This document shows positions 46,999 to 57,565 of a stretch of 64,000 bases of DNA, piece after piece. This DNA is from Adiantum capillus-veneris (lineage: Eukaryota; Streptophyta; Polypodiopsida; Polypodiales; Pteridaceae): the NCBI GenBank assembly GCA_014529385.2, contig CM043959.1:90212529-90276528 (forward strand), given 5' to 3'. The notes under the pieces were generated by a model. That model had not been told where the DNA came from. It saw only the letters and a list, made by a program, of their open reading frames with translations, and ran no database searches. Position numbers and translations under genes: made by a program. How positions within the stretch are numbered: position 1 is the stretch's first letter; every line of letters begins with the position of its first letter.

Positions 46999-47383
46999 TG
47001 TAAATTTGATAATTTTTTGCACCAAAATATTTTTTTTGAATTTGGATCTCTTTAGAAAGATTTGGTACAAAGTTTCAAAGTGAAGCATTAATCTCCATCT
47101 GTGGTTAAGCAGCATGGTTGTTTGATCTCATCCGTTGTAATTGCCTCCTATAGAACCAATTGAATAATTCCTTTAGTGCATTGCTCCTTCTTTGTCCCCC
47201 TCCCTTTCTCGTACATTTAGAAAAAGAAGTCCTCGCTTTTGATAGTGATATTTTTCCATTCCCTGAGTATTCCATGTTGCAAGGGGTCCTTGTTCTGCAA
47301 AATATGGTCCATGCAGGTACAAAATATGCTAAAAATAAAAAAAAAGTTGATTGAACTCAATAGGATGCAAAGTAAAATACTAT
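46999..47383. other. intergenic, no gene seen
   Basis: AT-rich sequence between two convergent genes. A short frame at 47160-47354 has no support. Confidence 0.5.
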
Positions 47384-49480
47384 TCAGACTTTAGAAAGTA
47401 ATTGAATACTCACCAAGTAATATGTGATGTCTTTTGCTCCCCAAGCATCTGTAATAGCAGTTATTAAAAGATTTATTGTCTTTTTAAATTCATCTGCATA
47501 AGTAGCAGAGCTAACTTGTTGTCTCAAAACTTTCAGGAAATTGTCGAGATTCTTCCACACTTCCATGCGTTTGCTGGCTACATCTAGTTTGCTTTTGACA
47601 TTGATTGTTATAACACAAAGATCCTTCCAGCAGTTCCACATAGCATCAACTTGTTTGTTGTCATGGTTACTCAAAAATCACCTGGCTTTTGCTCCACCCA
47701 TTGAAACATCTTACAAAACATCACCGGTTCCTTTTGAAAGAGTGGGATATTTATTTAGATGCACTTGACCACCATGAAAACCCATTTGAGAGAGCAAAGA
47801 CTCGCATTTTTCTATGCACTCATCTGAAAATTTAGTTGTCTTAATAGAATATGCATAGTCAAGATGGAGTCAAAGCAATTTGTCCAAGATTTCTAATCTC
47901 TGCATCCATTATGCATATATGTAATTTTTTAAATCTATTGCTAGAATTGGATCCCAAATCATAGAAGACGATGGGTAGTCGATGAAGTTCACACTATTCC
48001 TCGATGGTGCTTTTCCAACCTCATGTTCTGCAAGCCATCCTTTTGTTCCAGTGCTTGCCATGCAATATAGACATGGATACTTGGTATTGGCACCTCCACA
48101 TACACCAAACATGCACTTTAATATTTTTAGGTCGGCACTCAAGTGCCATTCTACAAAAAAGTCACCCATGCTATCTACACAGAGTTTTTCACCTGCATTT
48201 TGGTCCTATATAACAGAATGGATATCGGTCTGCAAAAACAGCCATTTCAATGTATCGTGATTTTCTACTGGTATTTGAGCTGCTCCGATCCACCAAAGCT
48301 CCATTTCTAAATGAGTTTTGTGGTATGAAAATCAAGCTTACCCTGGCTATAGTCCAATGCTCTATTCATAAGGGATATGGATACTCTTTCCATTTTTTGA
48401 CATTTTTGAATTTGAGCTTCATCCAATTTTAGAACAAATATAAGTTTTCCTTCACAGTCTACTTCTTGTATATTATAGTATCTCACCATAGCGGATTGAA
48501 AAAATTTTATACTCATCCAAATGTTATTAAAAACATTATACTTAAAAGAAGATTTTTTTTCCTGTTTTTCATATGGCATCGTTCCTTCTATATGATAGTA
48601 CTCTCCAAAATGTTCGGGTATTTCTTCGTTTAATAGAGTCCTAACTTTCCCAACATTGTGAGGCCTAGGCAACCCAAAAGCTTTAATCTTGTAATACTTT
48701 AAAACCTGAAACCAGGTTTTAGAGATGGCCCTGTAACCCCTTCTACTCACCCCCACTGTGTCACAAACTTCTTTCATTTGAGAAGGTTGGACAAGTAAAC
48801 CCATATCTTTCAGTAAAATTTGAAATACCAATTTCTTCTGAGTTTGATTTTGAGGAAGTTTAAGAATTTCACTTTTGTTCATTACCTCATTCAAAAATCT
48901 CACCCTTTCTTGAACATTTGACATATCAAATCCTAAAAGACTAGTCACATGTTCTCTAGTAATCTTTAATCTTTTTTTCTTTGTCCAGAACCTTCTGTTA
49001 AGTTTACTACATCTCTCATTCGTTTACTCGTGCTCTTAATCCTATCGGAATTTCTTTTAAAGTCGGAAGCTGGTGATTTTATTGTTTTAGAGATGCTATT
49101 TGGTTTTCAAGTTCTAAGATTCTTGTTGCATTTGAAGACAAAACAGTTTTGAAATATTGAATGTAATGTGTATGATCAATGTGTAAATGAGATAACCTAG
49201 AACTATATCCTAGTAAGTCATCAACCCCATCACCAACAAATCTCATCAAATCATGAGGTGTGTAAAAAGATGGATACCTTCTAGTGCTAGGATCCGGTGG
49301 ATACAAGCTCCCATCTGTCCATATATCAATGTGTTTCTTTCCCTCGTTGTGAATTTTTTGTGCTTCATTTGAAGTTGTAACTGGTCTTTGATACACACTC
49401 CGTGTAGTAGCATATTCCTGGCTTAGCTTAATGTTTAAGTGAAACTTGCGGTTATCACTAATGGAAGATTTATTAGTCAT
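47384..49480 (-). pseudogene. uncharacterised transposase-like gene with Cys motif
   Basis: The start MTNKSSISDNRK is at 49480. Frames 49480-49079, 48948-48307, 48169-47909 and 47674-47384 read as one diverged protein with stops between. The first third ends in a heptad pattern (NATRILELENQIASLKQ). The middle has LVFQILLKDMGLLVQPSQMK. Then KLIFVLKLDEAQIQK and EWHLSADLKILKCMFGVCGG are followed by TKYPCLYCM, a C..C pair. The spacing of Asp in LKLDEA, Asp in SADLK and a CxxC pair matches uncharacterised transposase-like proteins I recall from diverse eukaryotes. No DDE assignment can be proved here. Confidence 0.5.
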
Positions 49481-50152
49481 TCTAAGTAATGAAGGAGCAG
49501 AAAGTATAATGGAAATAACGTAGCAGTAGAACAAGGTGCATCAAAGAATAAGAGATAAAGCTCGCGAAAGGTGAGAGAAAAAAGAGAGATTCAAAAGTGG
49601 AAACAACTATTTGCCACCAAGTGAAGTAAAGGAAAACTAATTTCGAGGTGAGCCACAAAGGAATGTGAAGAAAAAAATATCTTTTTTAATATTTAGAGAT
49701 ATGTACCTAGATACGCTTTGGATTGCATAGATATGCTTTAAATGACCAAAACGGACAAATTTGGAGCCGTTTTGACCACAAACGGCTCTGCTAATTAGTA
49801 ATTTAAGCAATTCCTTACACAACCCTTTTTGAATCTTTTTTGGCCCTAATGATAACCATAAACAAAACAATAACCATAAGCATAACCATAAACAAAACAA
49901 TAACCATAAGCATAACCATAAACAAAACAATAACCATAACCATAAACAAAACAATAAACATAACCATGTCTATACAAAAAAGAGACACAGAGATGTGTCT
50001 GTGTCTCACGAAACATATATAGAAATCCACTGATGAGTCCGCGTCACAACCTGCACATAAAAGGACAAGTCACAAAATGAGTATTGATATTACTTCACAT
50101 ATACTTAATTAATTAAATCAACTCACACATATTAACGTCTCACCTCAATCGA
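49481..50152. repeat. AT-rich intergenic region with 30-bp minisatellite
   Basis: From 49853 a 30-bp unit (ATAACCATAAACAAAACAAT, then AACCATAAGC) repeats about four times to about 49972. Just left of it, 49822-49857 is an inverted match to 39983-40013 of the left subterminal region. No gene is seen. It separates the transposase-like gene from the TNP gene; both are read leftward. Confidence 0.75.
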
Positions 50153-51345
50153 TCAGCGAGACTCTAAGGCCTCCCAGTCTACAGGCTCTCTTGTGGTAGC
50201 AAGATCATTCAATACTTCATAAATTCCTCTCCAATATCCATCTGTCTCCTCCTAGCGTGTTGGGGCTTGATGCATTGCAAGATTCTGCGTTTATACAAAA
50301 ACCAAAGTAATTAAGAATACATGATTCATCGCGTTTTAAAAAAATGCCATAGCTAGGATTGGATTGGAAACTCACAAACTCATAGCGAAAGGTGTCGAAG
50401 CCTCTACTGCCAAGATGAGATGTGCCCCTAGTCATCTGTCGTACCTCCATAGCCTGACGCTGCTGTCTGAACCGCGTGTCCGCTATCTGCTCATCCTCCC
50501 TCATCTGCTGCCACGTCTCGTGTGAGATGCCCGAAGGCTTCGGCGAGCCGGTCCGGAAAGCTCGACGAGCTGCATCTCGACGATGTTTCACGGTGTCCCG
50601 TGCAACACCCTTGATCCACCTCCTCGGAAGCTCCTCTGAACCCGGAGCAGGCTGATACTCTCTCATGATGGTCTCCACTATATAATTGATTTTGTTGCGA
50701 TCTTGATCAGGCCAAGGTATCATAATGCTGGTCAAAAACTACAGCTCTACGAGCTGGCGAGCCGGCTGTCTCATCTCAGTCCCGACTCTATCCATGTCAA
50801 CAGAACCATCTGCCCATACAGTATAGACCTTGGAGGCACTAAGATCGTGTGCCCCCCAAGGTGTGCTAAGAGCTATGTCGAGAGGTGTGCCTGGGTAGGA
50901 CGGGGGTTGTAAGCGAGGAGGGGTCGAAGCATCTATGGACCCTCCTCCACAACAACAACCACCTCCACATGATGATCATCGAGATCGGCGAGTGTGCCTG
51001 TGCTGCACAGATGATGACGTACCCGCCTCTGTCGTACCCCTAGGTGTCAAAGCGGTCGTGATGGGAGACCTCACAGGCATCGTACCCATAGGCGCCCCCC
51101 CCCCCCCCCCCCCCCCTAGGCGTCCCTCCCACAGGTCTCCCCCCCATAGGTGTTGGACCCTCGGGTGTGAAGCCCGGAGGCGTGGTACCGGTGCCTCTGG
51201 CTACCCAATACTGAGACGCATCTACCATATGACTGGGCGTCATCCGTGTGATGAAGCCCATAAATGCATCCGCACTCATAGAAGCGGGATCTGGATACTG
51301 GTCTACCATACTAAAGTTCTGCACAAAGAAAGTAAAAGAAAGCAT
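50153..51345 (-). pseudogene. plant TNP-type (Ptta/En/Spm) transposon protein
   Basis: Reverse strand. A proline/glycine-rich first part (51345-51040; a C run at 51095-51116 codes poly-Gly) is followed by frame-shifted sequence with MRQPARQLVEL. The well-ordered exon 50735-50383 then has WPDQDRNKINYIVETIMREY, KPSGISHETWQQM and TSHLGSRGFDTFRYEF. The last block (HLGS-G) is typical of plant transposase_24 proteins. A donor GTGAGT follows FRYEF at 50382, and an acceptor CGCAG near 50282 leads to a last exon ending at 50153, which holds one TAG. Such proteins accompany Tnp2 in CACTA elements and may bind subterminal repeats. Confidence 0.7.
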
Positions 51346-51359
51346 TAGAACACCTTTGT

Positions 51360-52288
51360 TTAAATTAAGACAAAGCTTAATTTTAAATCAACGTCTTCAC
51401 ACAAACACTTGCAGGCATCGACTAGTGAGGCATCATCGATAAGATCTTGCACCATATTATCGTCTATCTCTAACTGCAAACATAACTCTGCTCCAACTCG
51501 TTCTGGCAGATTGTCTTCATCCATTGCATCTTCATCTACAAGTGTCATATCTGTCTCGTCTGCGTCATCCCTCATATATCTATCGGCTTTCTCTACCATA
51601 CCTTCGTCTATCTCATCTAATGTCACAGTAGTATCTAAATCGTCTGGCCGACTTTCCTCCAGGAGCTCTTGCCCTTCAAATACTTGTTTATTTCTTGGAG
51701 TAACCTGAACCACAAACCACCATTGTCGCTCTCGAGGGTCCGGTACAAAGACCACTTACTCGCAATGTTCGGGGAGAGCAAACGTGTAGCTCGCATCTGT
51801 CCAAACCTTTGTAGAATCTATCTGCACAAGCTTGTTTCCATCTCTGCGTACCGTTGCATTGCGACGAGAAGTAATCACCTTGAACCACTTCACATCCAAC
51901 AAAAACATCTCAAACCGTCTGGAGCTGACTTTCAAGATATCTGACACCATACCACAATAATCCAGGTTGCTAGTGCTCTCATTCGTGTCTCTAGCATTTG
52001 GATAGTTAGGCAGCTTGTAAGTAGATACTTCTCAATCATGCAAATTGCCTCAATGGAGTTATCCCTTGGGAGTGCAATGGATTCCTCTCGTATCTCCTTG
52101 GAAGAGATCCACCGCACTAGCTCTGAAATCTTTTATATACAGGACCGCACTTCCTCCGTTAAACACCCCTTGATCGCAATTGGAAGAATAAATTGAAAGA
52201 ACTTATGCCAGTCGTGTGATTTCAGTCCAGACAGTTGATCGTCACGGGTGAATGCTCTCTTGAGACATCGCATGCATCCTGTTGGCGT
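51360..52288 (-). pseudogene. Tnp2-type CACTA transposase, 3' part
   Basis: Just left of the gypsy insertion the reverse strand reads TGCMRCLKRAFTRDDQLSG, then LKSHDWHKFFQFILPIAIKG and EVRSCI, a core block of Tnp2 transposases. The middle of the usual protein, after RALATW, seems deleted. It resumes with DYCGMVSDILKVSSRRFEMF, VKWFKVITSRRN and TFALPEHCEQVVFVPDPRER, the DUF4216-type C-terminal domain, and an acidic tail to 51360. Stops and frame changes at about 52135, 51932 and 51755. The 5' part is at 63581-63953. Confidence 0.75.
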
Positions 52289-53088
52289 TGATAGCCGGCT
52301 TTCGAATCCATGCCCATTAGAACCACACCCTAAGGAAGGGAGGGTTTGTTACCAAGAAAAAAACAAAAACAAAGAAAAGGCCTTTACCATTCACCATACC
52401 TCCCCCCCAAGGTTAACCACTGGTGGGGCGCTGCCAGATTGGCCACACCCCTCCAATATCACCACAAGATGATCTCTCTCTCTCTCTCTTACTGCCTGGC
52501 CCCGCCCATATTCTCTCTCTCCTACACACCCGCTGCATCATCCGGCCCGGTAGGCACCTTTGATATCTTCGCCACACTTCAGTCCCGGCGGGCCGCCATA
52601 GATAATATCCTCTCTCTCTCCTCTCTCGTCCACACCCCCCTTCGGCCTTAAGCCCCCCCCCCCCCCCCCCCCTTTTTGAAGGACCATATCCTAAACACCC
52701 CCCTCCCTTATCTACACCTAGCTCTCTCCCCCCCTCTCTCTTGCAAGTAGCCACGGCGGACCTTAGGGCAAGTATCACCTCACCATTCCTCCATCTCTCT
52801 CACCCTCTCTTCTCTCTCTCCTCTAGCACCCCCCCACCATATCCTCCCTCTACCCTATCTCCTCCCAACCCCTCTCACTCTCTCTCCCTCTCCTCCCTTG
52901 GTGGGAACCACCCCCCCTTACTTACTCCCTCTCCCTCTCTCGTTGACTAAAATACCCCCCCCCCTCCTTGTCGCGCCCACTGTCCACTCCCCCCACCCCT
53001 CGGGCCTTGCGATCATCCCTTCCCTGCCGCGCGCGTTTGCTGCCATACACCACACCCTCCCAACCCCTATCCCCTCTCCCCTCCCTCA
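52289..53088 (+). repeat. truncated 5' LTR
   Basis: About 800 bp align with 56060-56905 of the 3' LTR, with the same order of CT-rich and C-rich blocks. The match stops at CTCACCAT, where RT coding sequence begins. A C run is at 52653-52672. CT runs are much shorter than in the 3' LTR. Confidence 0.88.
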
Positions 53089-54240
53089 CCATGTGGACTA
53101 TAAACCTCTCAATGCATCCACAAAGAGGGATCACTTTCCCCTCCCATTCCAGGATGAAATACTCAATGAAGTGGTAGGTCACGAACGATACACAGTGTGT
53201 GACGGCTACTCAAGATACTTCCAAATTAGCATTGCGGAAGAAGATCAGAAGAAAACCTTCATCACACCTTGGGGATGCTTTGCCTACAGAGTGCTTCCGT
53301 TTGGCCTCACTAACGCCCCGGCCACATTTCAGCGCTATGTGACCTTTGTTTTCCAACCTTACTTTGGAACATCAGTACGGGTATTCATAGATTATTTTTG
53401 TATCTATAGTTCGCGAGCCCCTCATTTAAGCAAAGTTTATGATGGCTTAACCAGGCTGCAAACCTTGGGTGGCCAGCTCAACGTGGATAAGTGTCACATT
53501 GGTGAAAGCAATGTCACTCTCCTTGGCCATGTAATTTCAGCAAAAGGGATTGAGGCTGACCCTAGCAAGATCCAAGCCCTGGTATCTTTGTCGTCACCCA
53601 CCACCGCTAAACAGCTGGTTTCTTTCCTTCAAAAGGTAAGATACTTAAGCAGGTTCATTCACTTGCTATCCCAAGTGGTCCTTCCCCTACAACAACTCAC
53701 CCAGAGGTATGTCTTCTCATGGAGTGAAGAGAATGAGCAGCAATTTACTGAGGTAAAGCAAATCCTAGCTAAGCTTCCCACTATTTCACCTCCTAAGTGG
53801 GACGAGCCATTTTATGTGAACCCTAGTGTAGGAAGTGATACACTCGGAGCCGTGCTAATGCAAAAGGACCCCAAACTTATTTCATGCGTCCTATTTACTT
53901 CTCTAGTCATGTCATGACCCCGTCAGAAAAGGGATTTACCGAAGTAGAACACATGGTTTTGGCACTAATGTTTTCTACCACTAAGTTCCACTCATATCTC
54001 TTGCCTAGACCCTTTGTAATCTTGACAATGGAAGAGTTTCTCCCATATGTAATGCGACACATGGATGTCTCATCTAGGATCTCAAAGTGGGTAATTAGAC
54101 TACAAGATTTTGACTACACCATGCAAGTAGAAAACTCCACCAAGGCTAGTTTAGCGAGAATTCTCGCTCATCACCATTATGAGAAGAAGCTAAAGGTCAA
54201 CATGGAAGCAAAGGAAGAAACACCAATGGTAGAGAGTCCA
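53089..54240 (+). pseudogene. gypsy reverse transcriptase and RNase H
   Basis: RT starts at VDYKPLNASTKRDHFPLPF, i.e. without its fingers. FGLTNAPATFQRYV is kept, but the catalytic motif reads FIDYFCIYS (about 53386-53412): the second Asp of the DD pair is Tyr. The RT thumb and connection follow. A frame change near 53884 leads to RNase H (MRPIYFSSHVMTPSEKGFTE) in 53884-54300. The upstream ATG that opens this frame at 52898 lies in the LTR and is chance fusion. Confidence 0.88.
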
Positions 54241-54660
54241 AGGCTAGAAATAACTCACTCTCTTTTCTTTGATGGAGCATACAAGAGAACAATGGACTAG
54301 CAGTCTACAGCTGGTGTAGTCATTCTCAACAAGTAACAAGAAAGAGTATTCTCCATCGGGCAGTTATTACACTCCCACTCCAACAATGAAGCAGAATATG
54401 CAGCCCTAATTCTTGGGTTGTAACAATGTATTTCCCAAGGAATTCAACGCCTAAATGTGTTTGGCGATGCTTTGCTTTTGATAAGGCAGATAAATGGCAC
54501 GTGGGTTTGTAAGAATCCGGTTTTACTTGGTCAACTACGCCAAGTTAAGGATCTTCTAAGGAAGTTTGAAGAAATGAAACTATGTCATGTCCCTAGAGCA
54601 TAAAATTAGGAGACAGATGCTCTAACCAAAGAAAGAATACAAGACTTTCTTGTAGGAGCC
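54241..54660 (+). pseudogene. second (archaeal-type) RNase H
   Basis: HSLFFDGAYKR at about 54258-54290, a TAG at 54298-54300, SNNEAEYAALILGL at about 54381-54420, another stop, and an FGDALLLIRQINGTW block at about 54460-54510. The same order is seen in the element at 2101-2600. Four stops or shifts occur within 420 bases. Confidence 0.75.
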
Positions 54661-56032
54661 ATCAAACTGAAGCTACCCCTCTTCCAAGGTAGTGATGCTA
54701 TGCCTGACATCATCAGCTTTCTAGATACAGGAGAATGTCTGGGAGGATACACCAAAGGCCAGAAACAGTGGCTGGTGAGGAAGACAACCAAATACCGCCT
54801 TGTAAACGACCACTTGTACTGTAAGGGCAAGGATCAGATTCTCAGGCGGGTGCCAGCCTCTAGTAAGATCATAGAGGTAATTTCAAGTTGCCATGATGGC
54901 GTCTGCGGCAGTCATTTTGCTCTAGATATCACGAGTAGGAAGACTCTACAGGCAGGATACTCTTGGCCTAGTTTGAACAGGGATGTACACCATTGGTGTA
55001 AAACATGTAAGGCTTGTCAAGTGGCCAGTGATCGCATCTTAACCTACGAGACACAAACTCCTATCATTTCATATGGTCCATTTGAGAAATGGGGAATAGA
55101 TGCAATTGTTACTTTACCAAGGGCCCAATCTGGTAAATTCTACATCATAGTGGGTGTAGACTACATGACTCGATGGGAAGAAGCAACAGCCACCACCCGT
55201 ATTGCAGCCCAAGTGGTAGCAAAGTTCATTTTTGAGCACATCTGTTGCCGTTTTGGCACTCCTCTTGAGAGAATATCGGGATAGAGGACCGGGATTCAGA
55301 GGTGATTTGGTGGGTGAAGTGATGAAGAAGTTAGGCATCACATGCCGACATTCCGCACCATACTATCCACAATGCAATGGTCTGGTAGAAAAGGTAAATG
55401 GAATAATTTGTAAAATCATCACAAAGCAGGTGAACAGTCACACAGGGGACTAGGATAAACATCTCATGGCAGCTCTTTGGGGCTATCGAACAACGTTTCG
55501 AACATCATTAGGTTTCACCCCTTTCCATCTAGTTTATGGGAAGGAGGCAATTCTACCCATCGAGGTGCAGATAGCTAGCTTACGAGTTTTGGCTAGCCAG
55601 ATACAACATCCAATTGTAAATCTCTGAAACCATATCCTGGATCTGGAGAGACTCCAACTAGATAGGGAAGAAGCAATCAATCACTATGCAGCGCAGGCAG
55701 AACGACACTGGCTCACTTTCAATCAAGGAGTTAAAGAAAACGGATTGGAAAAAGGTATGTTAGTGCTAAGATACGACAATAGATTCAACACCAGAAAAGA
55801 CAAGAAATTTCAACCCAGATGGGAAGGACTATTCATCATCAAGAAACCCTATGACAACGGCAACTATAAGCTGATGGAAGCAGATGGGAGAATTCACAAG
55901 AGTAGGGTCAATGGATGGAGACTAAAAAGATATTTTCTTAGGTTTGATCCAAAATTCATGCTAGACATCCCAGAGGAGGGAGAACCCTCTAACTCCACAA
56001 CTAAGGATGCAGAGAAAGGGCTAGAAGCATGA
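54661..56032 (+). pseudogene. gypsy integrase
   Basis: The zinc finger HDGVCGSHF to CKTCKAC is at about 54890-55020. The first catalytic Asp is in KWGIDAIVTLP near 55090. The second lies at a frame change (ISG then TAG at about 55278-55284, where SDRGPGF is expected). The third motif is NGLVEKVNGII near 55380. A TAG at 55450-55452 and a stop near 55626 follow. The C-terminal frame 55745-56032 has GMLVLRYDNRF and HKSRVNGWRLKRYF. All three catalytic motifs are identifiable but never in one frame. Confidence 0.87.
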
Positions 56033-56044
56033 ATACCTCTAGCC

Positions 56045-56059
56045 ATATGGGAGGGCTAA
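56045..56059 (+). other. polypurine tract
   Basis: ATATGGGAGGGCTAA lies directly before the TGATAGC start of the 3' LTR. Confidence 0.75.
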
Positions 56060-56247
56060 TGATAGCAGGCTTTCGAAGCCATGCCCGTGAGAACCACACC
56101 CTAAGGAAGGGAGGGTTTGTTACCAAGAAAAAAAAAAACAACAAAGAAAAGGCCTTTACCAATCACCATACCCCCCCCCCCCCCCAAGGTTAACCACCGG
56201 TGGGGCATCGTCCGATTGGCCACACCCCTCCAATATCACCACAAGAC

Positions 56248-56250
<3 letters not shown>

Positions 56251-56337
<87 letters not shown>
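56251..56337 (+). repeat. (CT)n microsatellite
   Basis: About 43 CT units. The same place in the 5' LTR (about 52470-52489) has only about ten. A second run of about 34 units lies at 56453-56520. Confidence 0.95.
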
Positions 56338-56341
<4 letters not shown>

Positions 56342-56450
56342 CCCGGCCCCGCCCATATTCTCTCTCCTACACACCCATTGCATCATCCGGACCGGTAGGC
56401 AGCTTTGGTATCTCTGCCATACTTCAACCCCAGTGGGCTGCCATAGATAA

Positions 56451-56523
<73 letters not shown>

Positions 56524-56927
56524 CACACCCCCCCTTTGGCCTGAAGCACCCCCCCCCCCCCCCCCTTATCTACACCTAGCTCTCTCCCCCCCCTCTCTCT
56601 TGGAAGTAGCCATGGCGGGCCTTAGGGCAAGTATCACCTCACCCTTCCTCCATCTCTCTAACCCTCTCTTCTCTCTCTCCTCTAGCACCCCCCCACCATA
56701 CCCTCCCTCTACCCTATCTCCTCCCAACCCCTCTCACTCTCTCTCCCTCTCCTCCCTTGCTGGGAACCACCCCCCCTTACTTACTCCCTCTCCCTCTCTC
56801 GTTGACTAAAACACCCCCCCCCCCTTCTTGTCGCGCCCGCTATCCACTACCCCCTCCCCCCGGGCCTTGCGCTCCCAACCCCTATCCCCTCTCCCCTCCC
56901 TCACCATTCCCCCCCCCCCCCCCCCCC

Positions 56928-57249
56928 TGTTCAGATGTCGAGATCTACACCTTGAGCTTGCATCCACTACGGGTCTTGGCCACTTACGACATTTACTCAC
57001 TGGCGCGTTAGGTGACCGACACGAAGGATCTCTGCCAGTGATTCTACAGCTGGACTACACTTATAGTGCCAGCCTAGTACGCTTCTAGCGAGTTCACACT
57101 TAGTGACCGCATGTACATATGTGCTACTTTTCAGCTTGAGCACTTAGTCATTTTGTACTCTCTTTTCTGTGAAGAAGAAGAAGAAGCTTTCCATCTCTGT
57201 GTGCTTTGTGCTTGTCTTGTGTAGCTCTCTTGCATCCTCATTCTTTACA
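56928..57249 (+). repeat. copia 5' LTR
   Basis: Runs TGTTCAGATGTCGAG to CATCCTCATTCTTTACA. Pairs with 61892-62213. Confidence 0.95.
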
Positions 57250-57262
57250 TGGTATCAGAGCC
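57250..57262 (+). other. primer-binding site, tRNA-Met initiator
   Basis: TGGTATCAGAGCC starts at the base after the 5' LTR. It is followed by a leader with a repeated CAATCCCTTCGTTCG motif (four near copies, 57299-57365). Confidence 0.93.
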
Positions 57263-57565
57263 TGGTGCAGGCAAGAGAGTCTAAGAGAGCAAGAGCATCA
57301 CAATCCCTTCGTTCGCAATCCCTTCGTTCGCATCACAATCCCTTCGTTCGCAATCCCTTCCTTCGTTAAGGGGTTTTTCGCACAAGTTTCTGAACAGGTC
57401 TCCAAAGTGCAGTATACAGAGATTTACTGTACAAGTACAGTGGTTGTGAAACGCTTGATTGTGGACACTCGTTGAGTGTAGAAAGCGTTACAGGAACCAT
57501 GATAGCAGGTTTAGCAGATTTGCAGGTTTTTGCAGATTGCAGCTATTTTGTCTTAGTGTTTTAAG

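Noticed and set aside
51040-51348. Forward Pro-rich frame 50935-51348
   Set aside because: It is the antisense of the TNP gene and the C run. The reverse strand has the homologous protein.
52898-53090. N-terminal part of the 339-codon frame before RT
   Set aside because: It is Pro/Ser-rich translation of a CT- and C-rich LTR, joined to RT by a deletion.
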